Shown in pieces: positions 34,159 through 41,714 of a DNA stretch of 64,000 bases; the first letter of the stretch is position 1, and the number at the start of each line of letters is the position of its first letter. The DNA lies in contig NZ_BNAR01000003.1 in NCBI RefSeq assembly GCF_014653695.1, positions 329,528 to 393,527 on the forward strand. The letters are read 5' to 3'. Made by a program: the position numbers and the translations under genes. The DNA comes from Lentzea cavernae. GTDB taxonomy: Bacteria; Actinomycetota; Actinomycetes; Mycobacteriales; Pseudonocardiaceae. Below the pieces are notes generated by a model. The model searched no databases, was not told the DNA's origin, and saw only the letters and a program-made list of their open reading frames with translations.

Positions 34159-34598
34159 TCGGTCTCCTGCTCCTGCTTCAAACAGTCGCGGCACGTGCCG
34201 GACAGCGCGAGATGGGTTGCATCCAGTTCGAACCCGTCGCGCTCCCGCAATGTTCCGACCAACGGGTCGAGAAGCTCACACGGGATCTCCTGGACCGAGC
34301 CGCAGACGTGGCACACGAGGTGCACGTGCTGGTGCTCGTCGACCGAGTAGCTCGGCGCGCCGTGGCCCAGGTGCGTGTGCCGCACGAGCCCGAGCCGGTC
34401 GAGCAGGTCGAGCGTGCGGTAGATCGTCGTGATGTTGACCGTCGGCGCCGTCTCCTGGACGCGCGCGCAGATCTGCTCCGGAGTGGCGTGCTCCAGCGCC
34501 CTGACCGCGTCCAGCACGAGCTGGCGCTGCGGCGTCATCCTCATGCCGCGGTCGTGCAGCGTTTTCCGCAGGCCTCTTGCGGTCTCCACGGCCGCCAT
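34155..34598 (-). CDS. Fur-family metalloregulator (possibly Nur-like)
   Basis: A 147-residue Fur-family repressor. It has an N-terminal winged helix (MTPQRQLVLDAVRALEHATPEQI, then TVNITTIYRTLDLLDRLGLV), followed by the metal-site segment HLGHGAPSYSVDEHQHVHLVCHVCG. The structural Zn site is formed by CHVC and CRDC. The LGHGAPSY stretch resembles nickel-responsive Nur and Fur relatives; the metal cannot be fixed from sequence. It is divergent from pabC with only 27 bases between starts. Confidence 0.88.
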   Translation of the reverse strand: MAAVETARGLRKTLHDRGMRMTPQRQLVLDAVRALEHATPEQICARVQETAPTVNITTIYRTLDLLDRLGLVRHTHLGHGAPSYSVDEHQHVHLVCHVCGSVQEIPCELLDPLVGTLRERDGFELDATHLALSGTCRDCLKQEQETE

Positions 34599-34613
34599 GT
34601 TAATCGCTGCCAG

Positions 34614-34619
34614 TAGGCT
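34614..34619 (+). promoter_or_regulatory. -10 element for leaderless pabC
   Basis: TAGGCT fits TANNNT and lies 6 bases before the pabC ATG at 34626. No Shine-Dalgarno is present, so pabC mRNA is probably leaderless. The element sits in the 27-base gap shared with the divergent fur gene. Confidence 0.55.
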
Positions 34620-34625
34620 CGGCCC

Positions 34626-35468
34626 ATGCGCGTGCTGGCACTGCTCGACGGAACCCTCGCTGACCCCGACTCGCCGCAGATCCGCGTCGACGACCTGGGG
34701 CTGATGCGCGGTGATGGCGTGTTCGAAACGATCCTCGTGGTCGGCGGGAAGCCCCGCGAACTGACGCCGCACCTGGACCGGCTCGACCGGTCTGCCGCCA
34801 TGCTCGACATGTCGCCTCCTCCGCGTGCGGAGTTCGAGCGCGCGGTCGAGCTCGTCATCGGCAACTGGACCGGCGGCGAGGAGTTCGCCCTCAAGCTCGT
34901 CTACACCCGCGGTGTCGAGGGCGGCGACGGCACGCCCACCGGGTTCGCGATCGGCATGGAGATCGGCGCGAAGGTGCTCAAGCAGCGCGCCGAGGGCCTG
35001 TCCGCCGTGACGCTGGACCGCGGCATCGACGCCGACCTCGCCGACCGCGCGCCGTGGCTGCTGCTGGGCGCGAAGTCGTTGTCGTACGCGATCAACATGG
35101 CCGCGCTGCGCGAGGCCGAGCGCCGCGGCGCCGCCGAGGTCATCTTCACGACCTCGGACGGCTCCGTGCTCGAGGGCCCGACCTCGACGCTGATCCTGGT
35201 GCGCGGCAAGACGTTGGTCACGCCGCCGTCGAAGCTCGGCATCCTGCCCGGCACCACGCAGTACGCGCTGTTCCGAGCCGCCGAGCGCGCCGGCTGGACC
35301 GTGCTCGTGGAGCCGATCCAGACCGGCGAGCTCTACGACGCCGAGGGCGTGTTCCTCTGCTCCAGCGTCCGCAAGATCACGCGGGTGACCGTGCTGGACG
35401 GCAAGCAGCTGCCCGACTCGGCGGCCCTGCTGACCGAGCTGCAGGGTCTGTACGAGTCCGAGTACTAG
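34626..35468 (+). CDS. pabC: 4-amino-4-deoxychorismate lyase (class IV aminotransferase)
   Basis: A 280-residue PLP-dependent fold-type IV enzyme that makes p-aminobenzoate for folate. Features are RVDDLGLMRGDGVFETILV, the likely PLP Lys in LLLGAKSLSYAINMAALREA, EVIFTTSDGSVLEGPTSTLI and GILPGTTQ. A branched-chain aminotransferase or D-amino-acid aminotransferase is the alternative, but position matches Rv0812 (pabC). It converges with the chitinase gene, stops 5 bases apart, without a visible terminator. Confidence 0.85.
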   Translation: MRVLALLDGTLADPDSPQIRVDDLGLMRGDGVFETILVVGGKPRELTPHLDRLDRSAAMLDMSPPPRAEFERAVELVIGNWTGGEEFALKLVYTRGVEGGDGTPTGFAIGMEIGAKVLKQRAEGLSAVTLDRGIDADLADRAPWLLLGAKSLSYAINMAALREAERRGAAEVIFTTSDGSVLEGPTSTLILVRGKTLVTPPSKLGILPGTTQYALFRAAERAGWTVLVEPIQTGELYDAEGVFLCSSVRKITRVTVLDGKQLPDSAALLTELQGLYESEY

Positions 35469-35473
35469 AACTT

Positions 35474-38008
35474 CTAGCGGAGTCCGGCGTCGACCGCGGC
35501 CATCAACGGGCCGCGGTCACCGGACATCTCCCAGAACATCGCGCCCAGCAGGTTCTTCGACTTGAGCCACGCGGTCTTGCGCTGGATCGACCAGGCGTCG
35601 TCGAAGGTCCACCACTGGTTGCCGGTGTAGCAGGACGTCGCCACGGCCACCTCGTCGTGGAAGACCGTGCAGTTCGGCACCGACGCGACGAGGTTGGCGT
35701 ACCCGCGCGTGCCCGACTCCTCCGGGAACTGACCAGGAGCCGCACCACCCGCGGTCTGCCACTCGCCGTTCTTGCCGCCGTTCGCCACGTTCTGCCAGCC
35801 GCGTCCGTAGAACGCGAGGCCGAGCGTGATCTTGCGCGACGGCACTCCCGCGTCGAGGTAGGCCTGCACGGTGCTCTCGACGCTGAACTTGGTCGTGTAA
35901 GGGTCGTCCGGGTCCGGGTAGAGGTTGCCCTGGTGGCCGGTCCGGTTCGGCTCCCACGAGTTGTCGCTGCCGGAGCCGTGGAAGTCGTAGCCCTGGACGT
36001 TGAAGATGTCCATCGACTGCGCGACCCGCCCGAGTTCCCAGCCGGCCTCGATCTTGGCGGGGTCGGCCGGGGTGAACGCCGTGAGCTGGTAGCGCTTGCC
36101 CGTGGTCGTGGTGAGCGCGTCGAACTGCCGGCGGAACTCCTCGATCAGCAGGGTGTTGTTGACCTTGTCCTGCGGTCCGAAGTGGTTGCCCGCGTGACCT
36201 TCCGCGCCCGGCCACTCCCAGTCGAGGTCGATGCCGTCGAAGATGCCCGCCGCGCTGCCGGGACCGCCCGCGCCGTTGTACACGGGCAGGTTTCCCTTGA
36301 TGTAGACGTCGATGCAGGACGACACGAACTTCTTGCGCGCCGCGTCCGTCGCCGCGACGTCGGAGAAGTACTTGGAGTACGTCCACCCGCCGAGCGAGAT
36401 CAGCACCTTGAGGTTCGGGTGCTTCGCCTTGAGCTTCTTGAGCTGGTTGTAGTTGCCGCGCAACGGTTCCCAGCCGCTGTCCGCGACGCCGTCGACGGAC
36501 TGGGCCGCGGACATCGGCCTGCTGTAGTCGGCTTCCGCGTCACCGGCGCCGTCACCCTGGTTCGGGTCCTGCGGGTTCGGGCTCGTGCCCTTCGTGACGC
36601 CGTGCAGGCACGTCAGGTTGACCGGGTCGATGTTGCCGAACGCGTAGTTGACGTGCGTCATCTTCGCGGCGTCCATGTCCTTTACGAAGTACTGGCGCCC
36701 GTAGATGCCCCACTGCACGAAGTACCCGACACGGGCGTACCCGCCGACGATGTCACCGGTGCGCTCGTTCAGCGTGTTGCTCGGCGTCGAGAGGTTGTCG
36801 TAGAGGTCGCGTGCCCGGACGGTGAACGTGTAGTTCGTGGACGGCGAGAGTCCGGTGATCGTTGCAGTGGTGCCTGCGATGGTGGTCTTGACCGTCCCGC
36901 CGACCAGAACGTCGTAGTTCGCGACGCCTTTGTTGTCCGTGGACGCGTTCCACGCCAGCGTGATGCTGCCCGCGTCTTTCGCCGTCGAGCGCAGGTTGCC
37001 TGGAGCGGTCGGCGGGGTCGTGTCGTCGGCGGGGTTGTTGGTGGTGACGGTGACGGCGGCGCTGGGTCCGCTCTGCGTGCCCTTGGAGTCCTTGGCGCGC
37101 ACCGTGAACGAGTAGGCGGTGTTCGGGGTCAGACCGGTGATGGTGGCGGACGTCGTGGTGGAGCTTCCGGCGAGCGCCGTGCCGTTGTAGACGTCGTAGC
37201 CGGCGATCGGCAGCGAACCCGCCGTGGAGGCGTTCCACTGCAGGCTCACCGTGCGCGTGGTCTTCGCCGGGGACGTCAGGTTCGTCGGCGTGGCCGGCGG
37301 GGTGTCCGCGCTGCCGTCGCAGTTGGCGTTGCTGATGCGGCACGTCACCGGGTCGACGTTCTGGCTGATCGAGAACGTCGGGCTGTACGGCTCGGTGCTC
37401 GCTCCCGCGTTGATGGTCTTGTTGTAGAAGGCGGGGGTGACGGTGACCTGGTTGCCGTTCTGAGCGACCGTGCCGTTCTGGCCGTTGCTCACCGTCACGC
37501 CGTTGGGCAGCGTGAAGGAGATCGACCAGTCGCTGACGGTGGCGGTGCCGTGGTTGCGCACGACGAACTTCGCCGTGCCACTCGCGACCGTGTATTCGGC
37601 CGTGAGTCCCGTCGGTGCCGGTGGCGTGGTGCCGCTGCCGTCGCACGCCATGTTGTTGATCGTGCAGGTGGCCGGGTCGGCCGCGGCGCTCAGCGTGAAC
37701 GTCGGGCTGTACGGCTCGGTGTTGCGCCCGGCGGGGAGGTTGTTGATGTAGAAGGCCGGAGTGAGCGTCACTCTCGTGCCGTTCTGGGTGATCGTCGCGT
37801 TCTGGGGACTGGACGCGGTGACACCGGCCGGGAGGTCGAACTTGATCGACCACCCGTTGAGCGCGGTCGTGCTCGCGTTGGCGACCACGAACTTGCCACT
37901 CGTGCCGGTGCGGGAGAAGGTCGCGGTGATGCCCGTGGCGGCGTGTGCAGGGACCGCCAGGGCCAGTAGTGCGACCAGAACCGTTAGCAGGGCAGGGATT
38001 CGGCGCAT
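35474..38008 (-). CDS. Secreted multidomain GH18 chitinase
   Basis: An 844-residue secreted enzyme. A signal peptide ends in PAHAA near residue 24. Two CBM2-type carbohydrate-binding modules follow (about 25-127 and 133-230, each ending in a C-x-I-x-N-x-x-CDGS motif), then two fibronectin type III domains (about 237-325 and 332-415). The GH18 catalytic domain runs from about 425 to the end. The catalytic motif DGIDLDWEW has the acid Glu598 with Asp591, Asp594 and Asp596. It hydrolyses chitin outside the cell. A DasR-like site sits inside its promoter. Confidence 0.95.
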   Translation of the reverse strand: MRRIPALLTVLVALLALAVPAHAATGITATFSRTGTSGKFVVANASTTALNGWSIKFDLPAGVTASSPQNATITQNGTRVTLTPAFYINNLPAGRNTEPYSPTFTLSAAADPATCTINNMACDGSGTTPPAPTGLTAEYTVASGTAKFVVRNHGTATVSDWSISFTLPNGVTVSNGQNGTVAQNGNQVTVTPAFYNKTINAGASTEPYSPTFSISQNVDPVTCRISNANCDGSADTPPATPTNLTSPAKTTRTVSLQWNASTAGSLPIAGYDVYNGTALAGSSTTTSATITGLTPNTAYSFTVRAKDSKGTQSGPSAAVTVTTNNPADDTTPPTAPGNLRSTAKDAGSITLAWNASTDNKGVANYDVLVGGTVKTTIAGTTATITGLSPSTNYTFTVRARDLYDNLSTPSNTLNERTGDIVGGYARVGYFVQWGIYGRQYFVKDMDAAKMTHVNYAFGNIDPVNLTCLHGVTKGTSPNPQDPNQGDGAGDAEADYSRPMSAAQSVDGVADSGWEPLRGNYNQLKKLKAKHPNLKVLISLGGWTYSKYFSDVAATDAARKKFVSSCIDVYIKGNLPVYNGAGGPGSAAGIFDGIDLDWEWPGAEGHAGNHFGPQDKVNNTLLIEEFRRQFDALTTTTGKRYQLTAFTPADPAKIEAGWELGRVAQSMDIFNVQGYDFHGSGSDNSWEPNRTGHQGNLYPDPDDPYTTKFSVESTVQAYLDAGVPSRKITLGLAFYGRGWQNVANGGKNGEWQTAGGAAPGQFPEESGTRGYANLVASVPNCTVFHDEVAVATSCYTGNQWWTFDDAWSIQRKTAWLKSKNLLGAMFWEMSGDRGPLMAAVDAGLR

Positions 38009-38050
38009 GCGGAACTCCAGTTCGGAGAGATTCCGCGGCGGCCGTCAGTT

Positions 38051-38080
38051 ACGGTATTTGGTCTGGACCACTCACGTCAA
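38051..38080 (-). promoter_or_regulatory. Chitinase promoter with embedded DasR-type operator (dre)
   Basis: On the minus strand TTGACG (38075-38080) and TACCGT (38051-38056) form -35 and -10 elements 18 bases apart. Between them lies a 16-base site, read on the plus strand as TTTGGTCTGGACCACT (38057-38072). It agrees with the Streptomyces dre consensus ACTGGTCTAGACCACT at 13 of 16 positions. Binding would block RNA polymerase directly. Confidence 0.8.
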
Positions 38081-38092
38081 TGCCGCCGTTCG

Positions 38093-38944
38093 TCAGCCGA
38101 CCGGCCGGAACCTGACGGCCGTCCCCGGCCGCGCCTGCCCGAGAAACCCCAGGTGATCGCCGTCCACCACGCCGATGACGGGGTAGCCGCCGGTCGTCGG
38201 GTGGTCGTTGAGGAAGACCACGGGCTGACCGTCCGGCGGCACCTGAACCGCGCCGGTGATCATCCCCTCGCTGGGAATCTCCCCGTCACGACGATTCAGC
38301 ACCGTCCCCTGCAACCGCGCGCCGACCCGGTTGCTGCGGTCCGACACCGCCCAGGACCCTTGCCGCAGCTGGGTTTCCGCGTCCTCGAACCAGTCGTCGC
38401 GCGGCCCGAGCAGGATCGGGACGACCAGCGTGTGCAACGCCCGGTGCGGCGGCACGACGTCCGCCCCCGTCGCCGTGCCGGGCTTCCCGAGCGTGAGGAC
38501 GTCGTTGTCCCGCAACGGGTCTGGACCGATTCCGGAGAGCAGGTCGGTGGACCGGCTGCCGAGCTCCTCCGGCACGTCCACGCCCCCGGACAGGGCCAGG
38601 TAGGTGCGCAGCCCGGTCTGCGGCGTGCCGATCTCCAGAACCTGCTGCGGCTTCAGGTGGACCGGCTGGTGCGAGTCGACCAGCCTGCCGTCGACGCGGA
38701 GCTCGGTGGACGGCCCGGTGACCGCGATCGTGCAACTCGAGTTGGCCTCGAGCGCGAGGCCGCCGAGCAACAGCTCCAGCCCGGCGGCGGACTCGGCGTT
38801 GCCGACGAGCCGGTTGGCGAGCTTGAGCGAGTCCCGGTCCAGCGCACCCGACGGAGGCACCCCGAGGTGCGCGTTGCCCGGCCGGCCGAGGTCCTGGACC
38901 AGCGCCTGCGGACCGGTCCTGATGATCGTGACGGTGCGGCTCAC
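38093..38944 (-). CDS. pxpC: 5-oxoprolinase subunit C (biotin-dependent carboxyltransferase-like)
   Basis: A 283-residue PxpC/allophanate hydrolase subunit 2-type protein: TGPQALVQDLGRPGNAHLGVPPSGALDRDSLKLANRLVGN near the start, and a later IPSEGMITGAVQVPPDGQPVVFLNDHPTTGGYPVIGVV. With PxpB and PxpA it hydrolyses 5-oxoproline to glutamate. The start overlaps the pxpB stop by 4 bases. No pxpA is present in this window. Confidence 0.9.
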   Translation of the reverse strand: MSRTVTIIRTGPQALVQDLGRPGNAHLGVPPSGALDRDSLKLANRLVGNAESAAGLELLLGGLALEANSSCTIAVTGPSTELRVDGRLVDSHQPVHLKPQQVLEIGTPQTGLRTYLALSGGVDVPEELGSRSTDLLSGIGPDPLRDNDVLTLGKPGTATGADVVPPHRALHTLVVPILLGPRDDWFEDAETQLRQGSWAVSDRSNRVGARLQGTVLNRRDGEIPSEGMITGAVQVPPDGQPVVFLNDHPTTGGYPVIGVVDGDHLGFLGQARPGTAVRFRPVG

Positions 38945-39528
38945 GCGATCACGAACCTGACCTGGTCGCCGGGCTGCAGGAGCGCGGGCGCCTCGGCCTT
39001 GGCGTCGAACAGCGTGATCTCGGTGCGCCCGATCAACCGCCAGCCGCCCGGTGTCGGCCGCGGGTAGGCGGCGGTGAACTCGCCAGCGATGCCGACCGAA
39101 CCCTGCGGGACCTTCGTGCGCGGGGAGTCGAGCCGGGGCTGCTGGAGTTGTTCTGGAAGGCCGGTGAGGTAGCCGAAGCCCGGCGCGAAGCCGCAGAACG
39201 CGACCTCGTAGACGGCCTCGGTGTGGAGCTTCACGACCTCGTCAGGGGTGGTGCCGGCGGTGTCGGCGACCAGGTCGAGGTCCGGGCCGTCGTAGATGAC
39301 GGGGATGGTGATCTCGCGCGAGTGCGTGGTCGGGGCTTGGCTCAGGTCGACCGTCTTCAGCGCTTCCCTGACCTGGGCCAGCGCGCCCTTGACCAGCACC
39401 GTTCGGGCGGCCGGGACCAGTTCCTCGACACCGTCGAGCCTCTCGAGGGCGGCGCGGACGGCCGCGACCTCGGTCAGTGAGTCGACCTCGACCAGGAGCG
39501 CGTCGGTTCCGCAGCGCCGCAGAAGCAT
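38941..39528 (-). CDS. pxpB: 5-oxoprolinase subunit B
   Basis: A 195-residue PxpB/KipI-type protein (allophanate hydrolase subunit 1 family). Motifs are ITIPVIYDGPDLDLVADTAG, the conserved YEVAFCGFAPGFGYLTGLP, and SVGIAGEFTAAYPRPTPGGWRLIGRT. It is the first gene of the pxpBC pair, and its upstream region carries an array of palindromes that suggests tight regulation. Confidence 0.9.
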   Translation of the reverse strand: MLLRRCGTDALLVEVDSLTEVAAVRAALERLDGVEELVPAARTVLVKGALAQVREALKTVDLSQAPTTHSREITIPVIYDGPDLDLVADTAGTTPDEVVKLHTEAVYEVAFCGFAPGFGYLTGLPEQLQQPRLDSPRTKVPQGSVGIAGEFTAAYPRPTPGGWRLIGRTEITLFDAKAEAPALLQPGDQVRFVIA

Positions 39529-39540
39529 GGACCCATGCTA

Positions 39541-39715
39541 CGGGGAATCGTGGGATTGTTGAACAATCCGACACGCGAATCGTTCAACAATCCCGCAATC
39601 CATCGATCCGATCGTCGGATCGTAGAACGATCCTTCGATCCTTCGATCCTTCGATCCTCACGTCGATCGTTGAACGATCCGACGATCCCCGCGTGGGATT
39701 GTTGAACAATCCGGC
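39541..39715. promoter_or_regulatory. Array of five 17-bp palindromes upstream of pxpB
   Basis: Five related sites share the form GGAT(T/C)GTTGAAC(A/G)ATCC: 39553-39569 (perfect), 39577-39593, 39617-39633, 39664-39680 and 39696-39712 (identical to the first). A further palindrome CGATCCGA/TCGGATCG spans 39604-39622. Three tandem CCTTCGAT units sit at 39632-39655. The layout suggests a multi-site operator, probably for a GntR-type regulator; the regulator gene is not adjacent. Confidence 0.6.
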
Positions 39716-39722
39716 AGTCTGC

Positions 39723-40334
39723 TCAGCCGACGATGCGCTTGAGGTGCGCCGACGTGTGCGGCTGCATCTCCTGGCCCATCATGGCGCGCTCCTCGACATA
39801 CGCGAGGTCGCCGTTGACGACGCCGTACAGGCGCTGCGAAGCCTTGACTTCCTTGGCCGTGGCGGAGCGGATGACCGCGTCCGTCTCGAACTCCCAGGAC
39901 GTCTGGGTGCGCACCTTGCCGTAGTACAGCTCGACGATGCCCGTGTTGTGGGTCAGCAGGAGCTCGATCGTGTCGTCCTCCTGCGGCCGCCAGAACCCCT
40001 GCTCACGCGCTGCGGGACGAATGACCTCGCCCGCCTCGTTGAGCAACCAGCTCCGCGCCTCGTAAACGAGGAACGGCCGCCCGTCGTGAGCGAACGTGAT
40101 CTGCTGCCCGAAGCGGAACGGACCATCGATCGTCGGGTAGACGACCTCGCCCTCGCCACGCCACACACCCACGAGCGGCAGCACGCCCAACAGGGCGTCG
40201 TTCAGGTTCGCGCCTTCACGCAGGTTCGCCGTGTCCGCCGGAATCGGCATGTCGGTGAACTGCGGGAGGTTGCGCTCCCTGGTGGCCGCCGCACGTTCCT
40301 CGGCCAGGCGAATGGCCTCGTCGCCGCTGCTCAT
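39723..40334 (-). CDS. Nitrobindin-like heme-binding beta-barrel protein (FABP family)
   Basis: A 203-residue protein of the DUF1794/nitrobindin family, homologous by position to Rv0813c. Features are LVGVWRGEGEVVYPT (the G-x-W-x-G-x-G motif near residue 65), a ten-strand barrel pattern and a C-terminal QPHTSAHLKRIVG that may provide the heme-ligating His. Members bind ferric heme and may handle nitric oxide or peroxynitrite. The ATG overlaps the stop of the 32-residue membrane ORF (ATGA). Confidence 0.88.
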   Translation of the reverse strand: MSSGDEAIRLAEERAAATRERNLPQFTDMPIPADTANLREGANLNDALLGVLPLVGVWRGEGEVVYPTIDGPFRFGQQITFAHDGRPFLVYEARSWLLNEAGEVIRPAAREQGFWRPQEDDTIELLLTHNTGIVELYYGKVRTQTSWEFETDAVIRSATAKEVKASQRLYGVVNGDLAYVEERAMMGQEMQPHTSAHLKRIVG

Positions 40335-40429
40335 CGCTGGTCGGAGTAGAGGCGGTAGACGACGTAGCCGGCGAACCACGTCACGGCGATCGTCACTAGC
40401 ACCAGGAGTCCGGTGAAGATGTGTTCCAC
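40331..40429 (-). CDS. 32-residue single-pass membrane microprotein
   Basis: A GTG-initiated frame of 32 codons, with transmembrane core GLLVLVTIAVTWFAGYVVYR and a basic C-terminus. The -10 hexamer TATCCT (40436-40441) lies 6 bases before the GTG, which predicts a leaderless mRNA. The stop overlaps the nitrobindin-like ATG by 4 bases, so translation of the two is coupled. No family recognised. Confidence 0.55.
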   Translation of the reverse strand: MEHIFTGLLVLVTIAVTWFAGYVVYRLYSDQR

Positions 40430-40435
40430 GGGGTA

Positions 40436-40441
40436 AGGATA
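40436..40441 (-). promoter_or_regulatory. -10 element for leaderless microprotein/nitrobindin operon
   Basis: TATCCT on the minus strand is a good TANNNT match 6 bases before the GTG at 40429. Confidence 0.5.
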
Positions 40442-40678
40442 TCTCGGCTGGTTTGACGTGCAGGGTTGTGGTGGTGGAGGACACCGGTTCTTGGTGCGGG
40501 TTGCGGGTTGCGGCCTGGTGGGTGGGTTTTGTTGCTTGCGGCCCGTTGCGGTTGAGTGCTTCCCCTGGGGGCTCTGCCCCCAGACCCCCGGCAATCTGAT
40601 CCGGGGGGTGGCGCCGCCCGTAGGTAGATGGCACGCCTGTTGCGTTGGGCGGCTGCGCGTTGAGTTCGTGGTTGCGTT

Positions 40679-40822
40679 GGCGGTGGGGTCCCGTCACGAG
40701 TCGCACCAGGAGCTGGCCACATGCAGGTAGGGGTGTCAACTCGACGAAGAGCGTGTCGAGTTGACACCCCTACCTGCATGCAGCAAGAGCTGTGGCGCGA
40801 CTCGTGACGGGACCCCACCGCC
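40679..40822. repeat. Large near-symmetrical inverted repeat, 144 bp
   Basis: Outer arms 40679-40704 and 40797-40822 are 26 bases each and perfectly complementary. Inner arms 40721-40745 and 40755-40779 are 25 bases each and also perfect, around a 9-base loop (GAAGAGCGT). The 16-17 bases between inner and outer arms match only in part. It may be a MITE-like element, a very stable RNA hairpin or a DNA cruciform. No transposase gene is nearby. Confidence 0.85.
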
Positions 40823-40839
40823 CAGGCCTCTTGGTAAGG

Positions 40840-40919
40840 ACGGCTCGCCTGCGGCATCGCGGACGATCTGGGTGCGATGCCGAGAGCATGCGCTCGCACG
40901 GCTCGCCTGCGGCATCGCG
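40840..40919. repeat. Two copies of a 22-base direct repeat
   Basis: ACGGCTCGCCTGCGGCATCG, followed by CG, occurs at 40840-40861 and 40898-40919. A related GCTCGCCTTCGGCTTCGCG lies just downstream (about 40930). Such GCTCGCC-TCGGC repeats are common extragenic elements in actinobacteria. Confidence 0.7.
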
Positions 40920-41224
40920 CGAGAAGGCAGCTCGCCTTCGGCTTCGCGCCGATGCCTGCTCGCGGCCTTTCCGCCTGCTGCCTTCGCCGCCCGCCTGCCG
41001 CTCTGCCCCGCGACTTGCTTTCCCCGAGACCTGCCTGACGCTCGGCCGGCCTGCCGCTTCCGACACCTGCAGCCGCCTGCCGCCTAAGCCGCGTGTCGCC
41101 CGCCGCTCCACCCGCTTGCCGCTCCACCCGCTCGCCGCTCCGCCCGCTAGGCGGGCTGTCCCCATGACCGCGCGCTCCTCGCCTGCAGCCTCTCCCGCAG
41201 CCTCCGCCACTCAGCCCTTCTGCC

Positions 41225-41280
41225 ACCCGGCTCGCATGCCGCCCACCCGGCCCGCATGCCGCCCACCCGGCCCGCCGCCC
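41225..41280. repeat. Tandem repeat, 20-base period, about 2.5 units
   Basis: Units ACCCGGCTCGCATGCCGCCC and ACCCGGCCCGCATGCCGCCC (41225-41264) follow each other directly. A partial third unit ACCCGGCCCGCCGCCC starts at 41265. No gene is associated. Confidence 0.75.
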
Positions 41281-41358
41281 AGTCCACCCACCGCCCGGCA
41301 CGATGCCCGGCCAGCTGATCCACCTCCCCCAAGACCACCCGCCCCAAGACGTGGAAAA

Positions 41359-41383
41359 CCCCGGCGGTGAGTCACCGCCGGGG
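41359..41383 (-). terminator. Rho-independent terminator of the sulfurtransferase operon
   Basis: CCCCGGCGGTGA and TCACCGCCGGGG are exact 12-base complements separated by one base. On the minus strand the stem is followed by TTTT. It lies about 30 bases after the DUF1416 stop. Confidence 0.85.
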
Positions 41384-41412
41384 CCTTCGTCATGCCGATC
41401 AAGTCGTGCGAA

Positions 41413-41712
41413 CTAGGCGACTGCGATCTCCACCGCGTGCACGCCGGGGCCGGAAGCCGACACGTCGGCCTGGCCGTTGCCGGAGCGGTGCAGTGCGCGG
41501 ACGGTCCAGCTGCCCGGGGCGGCGAAGAAGCGGAAGTCGCCCTCCGGGGAGGTGACCACCTCCGCGGTGAACTCGCCGGTCGAGTCCAGGAGGCGCACGA
41601 AGGCGCCGCCCACGGGGGTGCCGTCGGAGAGGACCTTGCCCTCGAGGACCGTTTCGGTCGTCGCCACGTCGATCGAGCCGCCCTGGGTGGGGGCGCCGCA
41701 GCCGTTGGTCAT
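41413..41712 (-). CDS. DUF1416 family protein
   Basis: A 99-residue protein starting MTNGCGAPTQGG, with the DUF1416 core VLEGKVLSDGTPVGGAFVRLLDSTGEFTAEVVTSPEGDFRFFAAPGSWTVRAL, which looks like a carboxypeptidase-regulatory-like beta-sandwich. In M. tuberculosis the homologue (SseC, Rv0814c) always follows the CysA-type sulfurtransferase, as here. A role in sulfur transfer is inferred only from this linkage. It starts 2 bases after the sulfurtransferase stop. Confidence 0.88.
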   Translation of the reverse strand: MTNGCGAPTQGGSIDVATTETVLEGKVLSDGTPVGGAFVRLLDSTGEFTAEVVTSPEGDFRFFAAPGSWTVRALHRSGNGQADVSASGPGVHAVEIAVA

Positions 41713-41714
41713 GG

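Larger units (their letters stand above)
40430..41412. other. Gene-free repeat-rich spacer, 983 bases
   Basis: No frame here has convincing coding character. The open frames are rich in Cys, Arg and Pro and appear on both strands through the palindromes. The region holds hairpins at 40565-40583 (CTGGGGGC/GCCCCCAG) and just after it. It also holds a 144-bp inverted repeat, a 22-base direct repeat, a 20-base tandem repeat and a terminator for the DUF1416 gene. It looks like an accumulation site for extragenic repeats. Confidence 0.7.

Noticed and set aside
35054..37969. 971-codon plus-strand frame opposite the chitinase
   Set aside because: The opposite strand encodes clear CBM2, FN3 and GH18 domains. 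The plus frame has no recognisable motif.
40840..41280. Possible CRISPR array
   Set aside because: The repeats differ in sequence and length, spacers are irregular or absent, and no cas genes are near.
40458..41370. Several open frames of 60-300 codons in the repeat spacer
   Set aside because: They exist on both strands through palindromes, are rich in Cys, Arg and Pro, and lack ribosome binding sites. They are better explained as repeats.
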